This document shows positions 50,095-58,994 of a stretch of DNA of 64,000 nt, in pieces. Position numbers and translations under genes: made by a program. The notes under the pieces were generated by a model. That model worked only from the letters and a program-made list of their open reading frames with translations, was not told the origin of the DNA and did no database searches. The first letter of the stretch is position 1. Each line of letters opens with the position of its first letter. Origin of the DNA: Thermohalobaculum sp965263335 (GTDB lineage: Bacteria; Pseudomonadota; Alphaproteobacteria; Rhodobacterales; Rhodobacteraceae). Location: NCBI GenBank assembly GCA_965263335.1, contig CBDHHE010000001.1, positions 4,402,001 through 4,466,000 of the forward strand, read 5' to 3'.

Positions 50095-51690
50095 ATGCGA
50101 CTGGACTCCAAAAACTCACAGACGACATCGGACCTTCCGACGCAGTGGAAGCTGTTCGGTGGCAGCCTGCTTGCCCTGTCGCTCAGCGTGCCTTTTCTCG
50201 CACTGGGGCTGGTGCCCGCCGAATATCGTCCGATCGAGGCAAACTGGTCCGAGGCACGTGTCAGCGCAACCGCCCGCGCCGACGATCGAGGCGACGTGCT
50301 GGCAACCACGCTGAGAACGGTCACCCGCAGCCATGCCCAGCACGGGCAGACAGAGGACGTGCCAACGGATGCCGAACTTGTGATGCGCGGCGAAGGAGGC
50401 ATGCCGGACATCAACAAAGCATCGGCTGCATCGTTGATCGCCGAGGGTACGATTGTGCCGGGCGAGGGTATCGCGCATCTGACGATCGGCCAGCGGGCAA
50501 CCTCGTTCGCCGACGTTCTGCCGCCGCCCACGTCGATCGCTTTGCAGCTCTTCAAGGAAGAGAACCACACGCTTCACCGCTATGATTTCGGTGCCTTCAG
50601 TCTCGAACTGATCAGTGATGTTCTGACCGACAAGCTCGGAGCGATTTCCATCACCGCGAAGAACTGCGCTGATCTGATGTATTTTCAGACCCGTCAGGAC
50701 GGCAGCCCAAGTCTGGAGAACGGGATCTCAATCGGATCACATATCTCTCGGGTGATAGGCGTTTATGGTGAACCTGTCTCCGGCACACCGGTCGCGGCAA
50801 TCCCGGGTCCCGTTCAGCAGCCGCTGAAGCAAACTCACCCGGGGCTCGAACTGACCTATTGCCCGGAGACCATGCTCGTCCAGAAGATCGCGGTGGTCGA
50901 CATGCCCGATGAGCCAGAGATGGCCGAGCCTTTGATCGCAGAAGCCGGTAGGTTCGTGCCGAGCGCGCGTGCCACTGGTGACGATGTGGCGACCCACCCC
51001 AGTGCGACGGCCACTGATGCGCCGTTTACTCCGGGCGCTGAGCCGCGGCTTGCCAGTGTCGACGCGGGTGGCGTCGTGCTTCCCAAGCTGGCACCAGGAG
51101 CAACACCACCGCGGCATGCGGTGCGTCCCGGTAGGGCAGGCCGCAAGATCGAGGAGAACGTTGCTCTTGGGGTGCCGCTCTACAAGTCCGACACGGACCC
51201 GGCGAGCATCCTCATCGCGGGCGCACGCCCCCGCGCGACCGGGCCCTTGGCGGCGGCGATTGGAAACTCGTTGGCGAGCGAGCGTGAGGAGAGCCTTCGT
51301 CTGAGCGCTTCAGACCGGCGACGCGCTCAGATAAGGCTGCGCCTGCTCGGCTTCAGCCCCAACGGTATCGATGGAATATTTGGTCCTAGGACGCGGGTTG
51401 CGATCAGCGCTCTGCAGCGCGACGAGGAGCTTCCGGTCACAGGCTTTCTGGACCAGAGGACCAAGGATCGTCTCTGGGATCGTTCGCAGCTCGCATATGT
51501 GGATTGGCGGCGAAATCTGCGTGAAACCAAGAAAAAGCCTGAGCCGAGCATGGCCAGATTGCCCGATGGGCGCCCGCCGCAAGTGTGTGCGCGTGACAGA
51601 AACGGTGCAATCATCGAGAACCAGAGCTTCGGGTGCGATGTCTCGGTGCTGCGCGAGAGCGTGCGATCATTCTTCGGCACCCGCGGCTAG
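50095..51690 (+). CDS. Membrane-anchored peptidoglycan-binding protein
   Basis: A protein of 531 residues. One N-terminal membrane helix near 20-40 (LFGGSLLALSLSVPFLALG) is followed by a long, low-complexity periplasmic part rich in Pro, Ala and Thr. A peptidoglycan-binding type 1 domain lies near 415-475 (RLRLLGFSPNGIDGIFGPRT, then ALQRDEELPVTG), and there is a C-terminal tail with two cysteines that could form a disulfide. There is no catalytic domain. The start at 50095 lies after GGGTGA; an in-frame GTG/ATG start at 50053 exists. The function is likely in the cell envelope, unclear which process. Confidence 0.7.
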   Translation: MRLDSKNSQTTSDLPTQWKLFGGSLLALSLSVPFLALGLVPAEYRPIEANWSEARVSATARADDRGDVLATTLRTVTRSHAQHGQTEDVPTDAELVMRGEGGMPDINKASAASLIAEGTIVPGEGIAHLTIGQRATSFADVLPPPTSIALQLFKEENHTLHRYDFGAFSLELISDVLTDKLGAISITAKNCADLMYFQTRQDGSPSLENGISIGSHISRVIGVYGEPVSGTPVAAIPGPVQQPLKQTHPGLELTYCPETMLVQKIAVVDMPDEPEMAEPLIAEAGRFVPSARATGDDVATHPSATATDAPFTPGAEPRLASVDAGGVVLPKLAPGATPPRHAVRPGRAGRKIEENVALGVPLYKSDTDPASILIAGARPRATGPLAAAIGNSLASEREESLRLSASDRRRAQIRLRLLGFSPNGIDGIFGPRTRVAISALQRDEELPVTGFLDQRTKDRLWDRSQLAYVDWRRNLRETKKKPEPSMARLPDGRPPQVCARDRNGAIIENQSFGCDVSVLRESVRSFFGTRG

Positions 51691-51714
51691 GCCGATCCCG
51701 ATCTGATGGGCTGG

Positions 51715-52980
51715 CTATCCAAGCGCCCGCCAGCCGATGTCACGCCGAACAAAGCCCGCTGGCCAGTCGATCTGATCGACCGCCGAGTAGGCGCGCGCCC
51801 GAGCCATGGCCAAGTCCTCACCCGTCGCAGAGACGTTCAAGACTCGCCCTCCATGTGCCTCGAGCCCTGATGGACCTGCGCGCGTACCGGCATGGAAAAC
51901 CGTCACGCCCTCGACCGCCTCAGCAGCGCCGATTCCACGGATCAACGAACCTTTCTGATAGGCGCCTGGATAGCCCTTCGTGGCCATCACCACGGTCAGC
52001 GCAGGCTGATCGTGCCAGTCCAGCGAGATGGTGGCGAGTTCTCCTGCGGCAGTCGCCAGCAGCGCCGGCACGAGATCGCTCTTGAGGCGCAGCATCAAGG
52101 CTTGGCACTCAGGATCGCCAAAACGCGCGTTGTATTCGACCAGACGGGGCTCGCCGTCGGCGATCATCAGACCAGCATAGAGCACGCCGGAGTATGGCGT
52201 GCCGCGCCGGGCCATCTCAGAGATCGTCGGTCGGATGATTTCGTCCATCACCCGCTGCTCGACTTCCGGCGTCATCACGGGCGCGGGAGAATAGGCACCC
52301 ATGCCGCCTGTGTTCGGGCCTTCGTCGCCGTCATAGGCGCGCTTGTGGTCCTGAGCACTCGCGAGCGCCAGAACGCTGCTCCCGTCGGTCAAGACGAACA
52401 GGGATGCCTCTTCGCCCGGCATGAATTCCTCGACTACGACGGATGCGCCCGCGGTGCCCAGGCTGCCCGCGAACATCGCATCGACGGCTGAACAGGCCTC
52501 TTCCACGGTGCTGGCCACCACGACGCCTTTGCCCGCCGCAAGTCCGTCCGCCTTGACGACGATGGGCGCTCCTGTCGCTTCGATGTGGGCGCGGGCACCC
52601 GCTGGTTCGTCAAAGCGTGCCCACGCGGCGGTCGGTACGGCGCAGGCATCGCAAACCTGCTTGGTGAATGTCTTCGAGGTTTCGAGTGCGGCCGCTTCGC
52701 GTGACGGGCCAAACACCGGGATGTTCGCTGCGCGCAAGGTGTCCGAAACACCGGCCTCGAGGGGGGCCTCAGGGCCGATGACCACAAGGCCGACACCCTC
52801 CCTGCGGGCCCAGTCGGTGACCGCATTGCCGTCCAGAATGTCGATCGAGATGCATGCCGCGAGCGATGCCATGGCATCGCTGCCGGGTGCTGCGCTCAGG
52901 CGACTGACACGCGGGCTTTGCGCGATCTTCCAGGCGAGCGCGTGTTCGCGCCCACCGCCCCCAAGGATCAGGATATGCAT
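51715..52980 (-). CDS. purD: Phosphoribosylamine-glycine ligase
   Basis: Second step of purine synthesis: joins glycine to phosphoribosylamine with ATP. The protein of 421 residues has the PurD order: MHILILGGGGREHALAWKIA at the N-terminus, IGPEAPLEAGVSD, the ATP-grasp region VKADGLAAGKGVVVA, PNTGGMGAYSPAP and EYNARFGDPECQ with metal and ATP contacts. It diverges from xseA with 97 bases between starts. Neither purine operon partner is close. The gene has ordinary composition. Confidence 0.97.
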   Translation of the reverse strand: MHILILGGGGREHALAWKIAQSPRVSRLSAAPGSDAMASLAACISIDILDGNAVTDWARREGVGLVVIGPEAPLEAGVSDTLRAANIPVFGPSREAAALETSKTFTKQVCDACAVPTAAWARFDEPAGARAHIEATGAPIVVKADGLAAGKGVVVASTVEEACSAVDAMFAGSLGTAGASVVVEEFMPGEEASLFVLTDGSSVLALASAQDHKRAYDGDEGPNTGGMGAYSPAPVMTPEVEQRVMDEIIRPTISEMARRGTPYSGVLYAGLMIADGEPRLVEYNARFGDPECQALMLRLKSDLVPALLATAAGELATISLDWHDQPALTVVMATKGYPGAYQKGSLIRGIGAAEAVEGVTVFHAGTRAGPSGLEAHGGRVLNVSATGEDLAMARARAYSAVDQIDWPAGFVRRDIGWRALG

Positions 52981-53077
52981 GTGCTCCCTCCCTCATCGCG
53001 CGCCGAAACGCAACACTTGCACCTACGGGTACGCTTGCGTCACTCTTGCCCTGAAGCAACGTTCGAGCAGGGCGAGT

Positions 53078-54649
53078 GTGAGCAGCCTTATCGATGAGAC
53101 ACCGGAGGGCGTCAACACGCCCGAATTCTCGGTCTCCGAGCTGTCAGGCGCGGTCAAGCGCACCGTTGAGGGGGCGTTCAGCCATGTCAGGGTGCGCGGC
53201 GAGGTTGGACGGGTGTCGCGGCCGCGTTCCGGGCACATGTATCTCGATCTCAAGGACGACCGCTCCGTCCTCGCCGCGGTTTGCTGGAAAGGGGTTGCGG
53301 CCAGTCTCGCCACCCAGCCTGAAGAGGGCATGGAGGTCATTGCCACCGGACGTCTGACCACGTTCGCCGGGCAGTCGCGCTATCAGCTTGTCATCGAGGC
53401 GCTCGAGCCCGCAGGCATCGGTGCACTGATGGCGATGCTCGAGAAGCGCCGCAAGGCGCTGGCGGCGGAGGGGCTGTTCAGCGCTGAGCGCAAGAAAGCT
53501 TTGCCGTTTCTGCCTCGCGTGATCGGCGTGGTCACCTCGCCGTCAGGTGCGGTTATCCGGGACATCCTTCATCGGCTCGGCGAACGGTTTCCCGTGCGGG
53601 TCATCGTCTGGCCTGTAGCGGTGCAGGGGACGCGTTGTGCCCCCGAGGTCACGGCAGCCATTCAGGGCTTTGCAGCACTGCCGCCGGAAGGTCCGGTGCC
53701 ACGACCGGATGTGCTGATCGTTGCAAGGGGTGGTGGCTCGATCGAAGACCTTTGGGGCTTCAACGAAGAGGCGGTCGTGCGCGCCGCCGCCGAGTGCCCG
53801 ATTCCGTTGATATCGGCGGTGGGGCACGAGACCGACACCACTCTGATAGATTTCGCAGCCGATCGTCGCGCGCCCACACCCTCTGCGGCTGCGGAAATGG
53901 CCGTGCCGGTGCGGGCGGAACTGGCAGCCTTGCTCGCCGATTTGCAAAGCCGCCGGTTGAGAGCGTTGCAGCAGGGGGTGACGTTGCGTCGCCAGCGTCT
54001 GCGCGATCTCGCGCGTGCCATGCCGCGCGCACCGCAAATCATTGCCGAACGTCGACAGCGGCTCGATCTTGCCTCCGCCGGACTGCCGCGACCATCAGCC
54101 CTGATCTCCGATGCGCGTCAAAGGCTGCAAGTTCTTCAGGCCCGGTTGCCACGGCTCAATGATCTTTTGGTCGGCCCGTCCGGCGCCCTTGGCACGCTTT
54201 CCGCCCGCCTGCACCCAGCCCTTCACGCGGTTGCAAACTCCGCAAGGCTGCGACTTGCGCCGAAGACCGCCGCATTGTCGTCCCGCCTGCTTACCGCGCA
54301 GACCAGACGATCGCGGGAACGGCTCTCGCAGGCGGTCGATCGACTTGCACCTGCCGCCGCACGGCCTCGGATCGCTGCCGCTGACAGGTTGGAGGCGGCG
54401 GGGCGCTTACTGGCGACACTCGGCTACCAAGCGACGCTTGCGCGTGGTTATGCCGTTGTTCGCGACACAGATGGCTCGGTCGTGCCGCGGTTGGACGCAG
54501 CCAAGTCATCTGCGGAGCTTGAAATCGAGTTCGCTGACGGGCGTCTCGCTGTGGCAACCTCGAAGGAGGTCAGACCAAAGCCGACGCGCAAATTGGATCG
54601 ACCACGCAAGAAGGGACCCGGATCAGGGGGGCAGGGCTCTCTCTTCTGA
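53078..54649 (+). CDS. xseA: Exodeoxyribonuclease VII large subunit
   Basis: A protein of 523 residues that, with XseB, degrades single-stranded DNA from both ends. It has the N-terminal OB fold (NTPEFSVSELSGAVKRTVEG), the catalytic core with VARGGGSIEDLWGFNEE and ISAVGHETDTTLIDFAAD, and a long coiled-coil part (from about 300) that binds several XseB subunits. The start is the GTG at 53078 (MSSLIDETPEG); longer readings run over the purD gene. A good RBS is not seen. XseB is not next to it in the window. Confidence 0.93.
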   Translation: MSSLIDETPEGVNTPEFSVSELSGAVKRTVEGAFSHVRVRGEVGRVSRPRSGHMYLDLKDDRSVLAAVCWKGVAASLATQPEEGMEVIATGRLTTFAGQSRYQLVIEALEPAGIGALMAMLEKRRKALAAEGLFSAERKKALPFLPRVIGVVTSPSGAVIRDILHRLGERFPVRVIVWPVAVQGTRCAPEVTAAIQGFAALPPEGPVPRPDVLIVARGGGSIEDLWGFNEEAVVRAAAECPIPLISAVGHETDTTLIDFAADRRAPTPSAAAEMAVPVRAELAALLADLQSRRLRALQQGVTLRRQRLRDLARAMPRAPQIIAERRQRLDLASAGLPRPSALISDARQRLQVLQARLPRLNDLLVGPSGALGTLSARLHPALHAVANSARLRLAPKTAALSSRLLTAQTRRSRERLSQAVDRLAPAAARPRIAAADRLEAAGRLLATLGYQATLARGYAVVRDTDGSVVPRLDAAKSSAELEIEFADGRLAVATSKEVRPKPTRKLDRPRKKGPGSGGQGSLF

Positions 54650-54701
54650 GCTCTGTCCTGGCGCATCGTTCCGCCGACGATTGGTTAAACATTGGTCCCG
54701 G

Positions 54702-55097
54702 TCAGGTTTTCTCGCCAGGATCGCCGCAGAGAAGCGGGTTGCGATTTCGCCCGGCGACGCGGAGTTCGAGCCCAGCCGAGTCCCCGGTGAGAAGTCGCAC
54801 CATCAACCCTTCGTCATCACGGAGTACCCGCCAGCACTGGATCTCCGGATCCTGACGGTACAGGAAACAGAGCTGTGCGCCGTGCGGGCGCCATGTGCCC
54901 TCGGTACAACTGCCATCCCGATAGCGCCATGTGGTGCGACCGTTGGCGTCGAACCGCTCGGAGCCGAAGGGCTCCCCGTCCCGCTCGAAAACGAGGGTCC
55001 AGCCTTCAGCGAATTCACTGAACTCGTGCGGCGACACAGGTGTCTCCGCCCGTGCTGCAGGCGAGACAAGGAGAAGTAAGAGCAAAAGACGTATCAT
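54702..55097 (-). CDS. Small exported protein of unknown function
   Basis: A protein of 131 residues with a signal peptide (MIRLLLLLLLVSPAARA). The mature part is a beta-rich domain: FEFAEGWTLVFERDGEPFGS-type hairpins, then FDANGRTTWRYRDGSCTEGT and LCFLYRQDPEIQCW, with four cysteines that may form disulfides. The sequence pattern (Gly/Trp with repeated short strands) recalls small exported beta proteins of Rhodobacteraceae that have no known function. It converges on xseA over 52 bases. Confidence 0.65.
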   Translation of the reverse strand: MIRLLLLLLLVSPAARAETPVSPHEFSEFAEGWTLVFERDGEPFGSERFDANGRTTWRYRDGSCTEGTWRPHGAQLCFLYRQDPEIQCWRVLRDDEGLMVRLLTGDSAGLELRVAGRNRNPLLCGDPGEKT

Positions 55098-55586
55098 GCG
55101 CCTAGGCTGGCGCAGAAACCGGGGTTATGGCAACCAGAAAACGGTCGTGTCTGTCTCCAGACAGACAACTTCCGAGCTCGCCTGCACGCTTAGGATGATT
55201 CTGCCAAGCGTGTTGCAAAGAGGAATTTCCATGCGCTCCGCTTCACCAGCGAGAGCATGGTGTGTCGACCTCACAAGAGATCGGATGCCGTGGGCTCTTC
55301 GCGAAGCCCAGGCGAGGTTGTCACGGCCTGTGAATCGGCAATCGCGTCGGATATCCGGTGCGGGCGGCACACAAATTGATGACACGTTTCTTGAGCTTAC
55401 CCGTCTCGTTAGTGCTGCCCGTACCTTCCTCAGCGCGGACAAAACCATCGCAACTTCTTCCGGTCGGGAGTCTCTCCTCGAACATCGTTGGGGAGCCTTT
55501 GCACCTGACTTCACGTTGATTGGGTGTGGTTCGGCTGCATGAGAATTTGTGTTGTGGTACCTTTGTCCCAAGTGGAGGAGCTTGTT
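55098..55586. other. Long intergenic region, about 490 bases, no gene found
   Basis: It lies between the minus-strand exported-protein gene (start 55097) and the RcnB-like gene (start 55587). Open frames on either strand are arginine- or proline-rich shadows with no family sequence. There is a perfect 20-base palindrome at 55148-55167 and a weaker hairpin around 55290. It may hold promoters for both flanking genes and a small RNA, but I cannot show either. Confidence 0.5.
55148..55167. repeat. Perfect 20-base inverted repeat
   Basis: TGTCTGTCT and AGACAGACA form two 9-base perfectly complementary arms around a CC spacer. It lies 50 bases upstream of the start of the exported-protein gene at 54702-55097. 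The two-base spacer and lack of a T-run argue against an intrinsic terminator; a dimeric regulator site is more likely. No second copy was noticed in the window. Confidence 0.65.
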
Positions 55587-56246
55587 ATGCGACTGTTCGG
55601 TGTGATTGCCTTGCTGGCGTTGCCGTTTCTCGCGGTGCCGGAGCCAGCATCGGCGGGTGGTCTGGGCGGCGCACGCGCCGGGGCCAAGCTTGCCGTGAGC
55701 GGAGGTGGCGTGCGGGCCAAAGTCGCAATCGGCAAGCACGGGCTGAAATCGCGAAGAGGCTTCCACGGCAAGGCGAAGCGCAGACATCATCACAAGAAGT
55801 ACTACCACAAGAAGCGCAATCGCTTCGGATCGTACCCGTTCGTCTACAGTGTGCGCGAACGCGATGTTGATCCCGAACCTCAGGTGGTCATCGTGACCCA
55901 GCCCCAGGTCTCGGTGACGCCTCCGGCGGAACCCGTGGCTCTCGACCCGAAAGGCTCGGTGCGGTTTTTGCCGGCACGCACACGTCTGAGTGCCCGCCGT
56001 GCCCCTGTCGTTGGCGGTACGCTGCCACTGAGCCGCCCGCACGTCGCTCTTGACTGGCGGCGCTATGATCTGCCGGAGCCCGCACCGGGACAGGCCTATG
56101 CACGCGTCGGCCGCGATGTGCTCCTGATCGAGCCGGCCACGCGAACCGTGCTTGCGATCGTGCCCAGCACGGTCGGGGCGGACGATCCGACCCGTCTCGA
56201 TGCGGAAACAGATGTCGCGAATGCTTCGCCGAAGTCGCTTCCGTAG
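55587..56246 (+). CDS. Exported RcnB-like protein with basic histidine-rich segment
   Basis: A protein of 219 residues with a signal peptide (MRLFGVIALLALPFLAVPEP, then ASA-G). After a Gly-rich part, residues 52-76 form a cluster of His, Lys, Arg and Tyr (KRRHHHKKYYHKKRN). The last third matches the RcnB periplasmic domain pattern, with RRYDLPEPAPGQAYARVG and LLIEPATRTVLAIV. RcnB in Escherichia coli influences nickel and cobalt homeostasis; the basic cluster here could also bind nucleic acid or polyanions. GGAGGAG at 55574-55580 precedes the ATG at 55587. No metal-efflux genes are adjacent. Confidence 0.75.
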   Translation: MRLFGVIALLALPFLAVPEPASAGGLGGARAGAKLAVSGGGVRAKVAIGKHGLKSRRGFHGKAKRRHHHKKYYHKKRNRFGSYPFVYSVRERDVDPEPQVVIVTQPQVSVTPPAEPVALDPKGSVRFLPARTRLSARRAPVVGGTLPLSRPHVALDWRRYDLPEPAPGQAYARVGRDVLLIEPATRTVLAIVPSTVGADDPTRLDAETDVANASPKSLP

Positions 56247-56333
56247 CAACGCTCGTCCGACTGACGGCTGTATGCTGTTGCGCGGCTCTGGTATACCAGA
56301 TACAACAGCATCAAATGCCGAGGGAGACGTGCG

Positions 56334-58043
56334 ATGAGCCCGCTCGACAGCAAGCACGGCGAACGCAAGGGCGTCTGGAAGTCAGGGACTGGCAAAGGCC
56401 GCCGGACACCCAAGGGGCGCCAGCTCGATGATGAAGCACTCTCCGATGTGCGCGCGCTTCTTGGTGAGCGGCCACGTCGGCGGGACCTTCTGATCGAGTT
56501 TCTGCATCTCATCCAGGACAAGTTCGGCCACTTGTCGGCATCTCATCTGAGGGCGCTTGCCGAGGAAATGCGCCTGGCGCAGGCCGAGGTCTATGAGGTG
56601 GCCACCTTCTATGCCCACTTCGATGTGGTGAAAGAGGGCGACGAAGCCCCACCGGCGCTCACGATACGGGTGTGCGACTCGCTCTCATGTGAACTTGCCG
56701 GCGCGCAAGAGTTGCTGAAAACACTTGCGACCAAATACAACGGCGGCGGTGAAGTGCGTGTGGTGCGAGCGCCTTGCATGGGGCGGTGCGACACCGCGCC
56801 AACCCTCGAACTCGGGCACAACCACATTGATCATGCGACGCCTGAGAAGGTTGCCGATGCGATCTCGGGCGACCTCACTCACGCGGTCATCCCGGTCTAC
56901 GAGACGCTGGATGAGTATCGCGGCGATGGCGGCTATCACACGCTCGAGGCCCTGCGCCAAGGTGGGCGCACGCCTGATGAAGTCCAGCAAACCGTCATGG
57001 ATTCGGGTTTGCGCGGCTTGGGCGGCGCTGGGTTTCCGTCGGGGCGAAAATGGTCGTTCGTCCGTGCCGAGAAGGGGCCGCGCTATCTCGCCGTGAATGG
57101 CGACGAGGGAGAGCCGGGTACCTTCAAGGACCGCTACTATCTCGAGCGCGAACCGCATGTGTTCCTCGAAGGCATGCTGATTGCTGCCTGGGCCGTCGAG
57201 GCGGACACCTGCTTCATCTACATGCGAGATGAGTATCCGGCTGTTCTAGAAATCCTGCGCCGCGAGATCGCTTCGCTCGAGACGGCATGCATCGTTGCGC
57301 CGGGTTACATCGATTTGCGGCGTGGGGCCGGTGCCTATATCTGCGGCGAAGAAAGCGCCATGATCGAGTCAATCGAGGGCAAGCGCGGCTTGCCCCGCCA
57401 TCGCCCGCCCTATGTAGCGCAGGTCGGGATCTTCGACCGTCCGACGCTGGTACACAACGTCGAGACGCTCTACTGGGTCTGCAAGGTGTCCCGCCACGGG
57501 CCGGAAATCTTGAACCAGCATGGCCGCAATGGCCGCACGGGGCTGCGCTCCTTCTCCGTGTCCGGTCGCGTGCGTGAACCTGGGGTGAAGCTTGCACCGG
57601 CCGGCATCACGATCCGCGAGCTGATCGAGGAGCACTGCGGAGGCATGGCATCGGGTCATGAGTTCAAGGCCTACCAGCCCGGAGGACCGTCCTCGGGCAT
57701 TCTGCCGGCAACGATGGATGATATCCCGCTCGACTTTGACACCTTGCAACCGCATGGCAGCTTTATAGGCAGTCATGCGGTGGTCGTTCTTTCGGATCAG
57801 GACAGTGCGCGTGATGCGGCGCTGAACATGCTGCGCTTCTTCGAGGATGAGAGCTGCGGACAGTGCACGCCATGCCGGGTCGGTTGCGAGAAAGCGGTGA
57901 AGTTGATGCAGGCAGACCGCTGGGATCAGGCACTGCTGGGCGAGCTCTGTGAGGCGATGGTTGATGCCTCGATCTGCGGGCTCGGGCAGGCCGCTCCGAA
58001 CCCGATCTTGATGACGATGAAGCACTTCCCAGACGAAATCTGA
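56334..58043 (+). CDS. NuoE-NuoF fusion, FdsGB-like NAD-linked flavoprotein
   Basis: A protein of 569 residues. The first ~190 residues resemble NuoE/FdsG: a thioredoxin-like [2Fe-2S] domain with C-x4-C (VCDSLSC) and C-x3-C (PCMGRC). From about 200 it is NuoF/FdsB: FMN/NADH site LRGLGGAGFPSGRKW and VNGDEGEPGTFKDRYYLE, GAYICGEESAMIESIEGKRG, and a 4Fe-4S site in ESCGQCTPCRVGC plus a later ICGLGQ. In soluble NAD-dependent formate dehydrogenases these are normally separate or fused parts with a molybdenum alpha subunit (FdsA) next to them. No alpha subunit, FdsD or FdsC is here. It may serve an enzyme encoded elsewhere. Confidence 0.88.
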   Translation: MSPLDSKHGERKGVWKSGTGKGRRTPKGRQLDDEALSDVRALLGERPRRRDLLIEFLHLIQDKFGHLSASHLRALAEEMRLAQAEVYEVATFYAHFDVVKEGDEAPPALTIRVCDSLSCELAGAQELLKTLATKYNGGGEVRVVRAPCMGRCDTAPTLELGHNHIDHATPEKVADAISGDLTHAVIPVYETLDEYRGDGGYHTLEALRQGGRTPDEVQQTVMDSGLRGLGGAGFPSGRKWSFVRAEKGPRYLAVNGDEGEPGTFKDRYYLEREPHVFLEGMLIAAWAVEADTCFIYMRDEYPAVLEILRREIASLETACIVAPGYIDLRRGAGAYICGEESAMIESIEGKRGLPRHRPPYVAQVGIFDRPTLVHNVETLYWVCKVSRHGPEILNQHGRNGRTGLRSFSVSGRVREPGVKLAPAGITIRELIEEHCGGMASGHEFKAYQPGGPSSGILPATMDDIPLDFDTLQPHGSFIGSHAVVVLSDQDSARDAALNMLRFFEDESCGQCTPCRVGCEKAVKLMQADRWDQALLGELCEAMVDASICGLGQAAPNPILMTMKHFPDEI

Positions 58044-58364
58044 ACGTTCGCCAGGCTCAGCATAGTCGGTTAAGCTGCGGGGGCGGCCATGCCCGTGTAT
58101 GCACGGGCGAGGAGAGCCTCCGGCTCTCCACCTGCGCCTCGGCGCAGATGGCCGCATCGCACCACTCCAAGCCGTGCACACTTGGGCCGGTGCTGCGCAC
58201 GGCGCGGTGTCTCCACCACGTCTTATCTTCGCCGGTTTCGCGCCGGCAAAAGTGACCCACTCACGTGTCATCTGGCAGTGGCGCACTCTATCGGGTATGT
58301 CCAGTCGGCCCGGCGAGAGCCCGAGGCAAGCGTTCGGGTTCAGCAGACGTGCCGGGGACAGGTC
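58044..58364. other. Intergenic region, about 320 bases, with hairpin array
   Basis: It lies between the FdsGB-like gene and the PaiB-like gene, both on plus. I see no gene. Its left half holds three perfect adjacent inverted repeats (58091-58147). Further right another short stem, GCCGG...CCGGC around 58231-58247, is followed by AAAAG. The region could include the 3' end structure of the upstream transcript or an RNA of unknown kind. Confidence 0.55.
58091..58147. repeat. Three back-to-back perfect hairpins
   Basis: Within 57 bases there are three perfect inverted repeats, separated by 2 bases each: GCCCGTG/CACGGGC (58091-58108, 7-base stem, 4-base loop), GGAGAGCC/GGCTCTCC (58111-58129, 8-base stem, 3-base loop), CTGCGCC/GGCGCAG (58132-58147, 7-base stem, 2-base loop). 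They have no long T-run, so a simple intrinsic terminator is not the best explanation. They may protect the 3' end of the FdsGB-like transcript or belong to a dispersed palindromic element. Confidence 0.8.
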
Positions 58365-58994
58365 ATGCACACCAATCCAGCTTTTCGGAAGACCTCGAAG
58401 GAGGCAGCCATCACCGCGGCAAGCGATCGCGGGTTCGGCACCCTGATCCTCGCGGGGCCGGATGGTCCGCTTGCAAGCCATATCCCGTTCGTGATCGAGA
58501 ACGGTGTGGTTGCCGCGCACCTGACCCGGTCCAATCCGATCCTGCGCCAGCTTCGGGCGGACGAGGGCACGGCGCTCATCACTGTCACAGGTCCGGATGC
58601 CTACATTTCTCCTGACTGGTATGGACAACCGGATCAGGTCCCCACCTGGAACTATGTCGCAATCCATCTGCGAGGGCTGCTGCGCGAACGCCCCGCGACC
58701 ACACTTCTCGGGCATCTGGAGGCATTGTCCGCCAAGTTTGAGGCACGTCTTGAGCCCAAACGACCGTGGACACACCACAAAATGTCTGAGGGTGTGCTCG
58801 AACGCATGATGCGGATGATCGTGCCGGTTGAGATGACGATCGACGACGTTCAGAGCACCTACAAGCTGGGTCAGAACAAGGAGAGGGCGGCCCGATCTTC
58901 CGCCGTTGCCCATCTCGAGACCTCGGTCATCGGTCAGGACATAGAGGTATTGCGGTCTCTTATGCAGGCCACGGTGGACGACGACGCCACATAG
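58365..58994 (+). CDS. PaiB-like FMN-binding negative transcriptional regulator
   Basis: A protein of 209 residues of the PaiB family, a split beta-barrel flavin-binding fold. It begins MHTNPAFRKTSKEAAITAAS; the family segment PTWNYVAIHLRGLLR is intact, and the C-terminal half carries HKMSEGVLERMMRMIVPVEM. PaiB in Bacillus subtilis acts with PaiA as negative regulator of sporulation and protease genes; the regulatory function in alphaproteobacteria is not known. The start at 58365 has GGGGACAGG just upstream. Its TAG abuts the antiporter stop on the other strand with no base between. Confidence 0.85.
   Translation: MHTNPAFRKTSKEAAITAASDRGFGTLILAGPDGPLASHIPFVIENGVVAAHLTRSNPILRQLRADEGTALITVTGPDAYISPDWYGQPDQVPTWNYVAIHLRGLLRERPATTLLGHLEALSAKFEARLEPKRPWTHHKMSEGVLERMMRMIVPVEMTIDDVQSTYKLGQNKERAARSSAVAHLETSVIGQDIEVLRSLMQATVDDDAT

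Noticed and set aside
58057..58260. A 67-codon minus-strand frame across the hairpin array
   Set aside because: It spans three perfect inverted repeats, has no family motif and no good start; RNA or DNA structure explains the region better.
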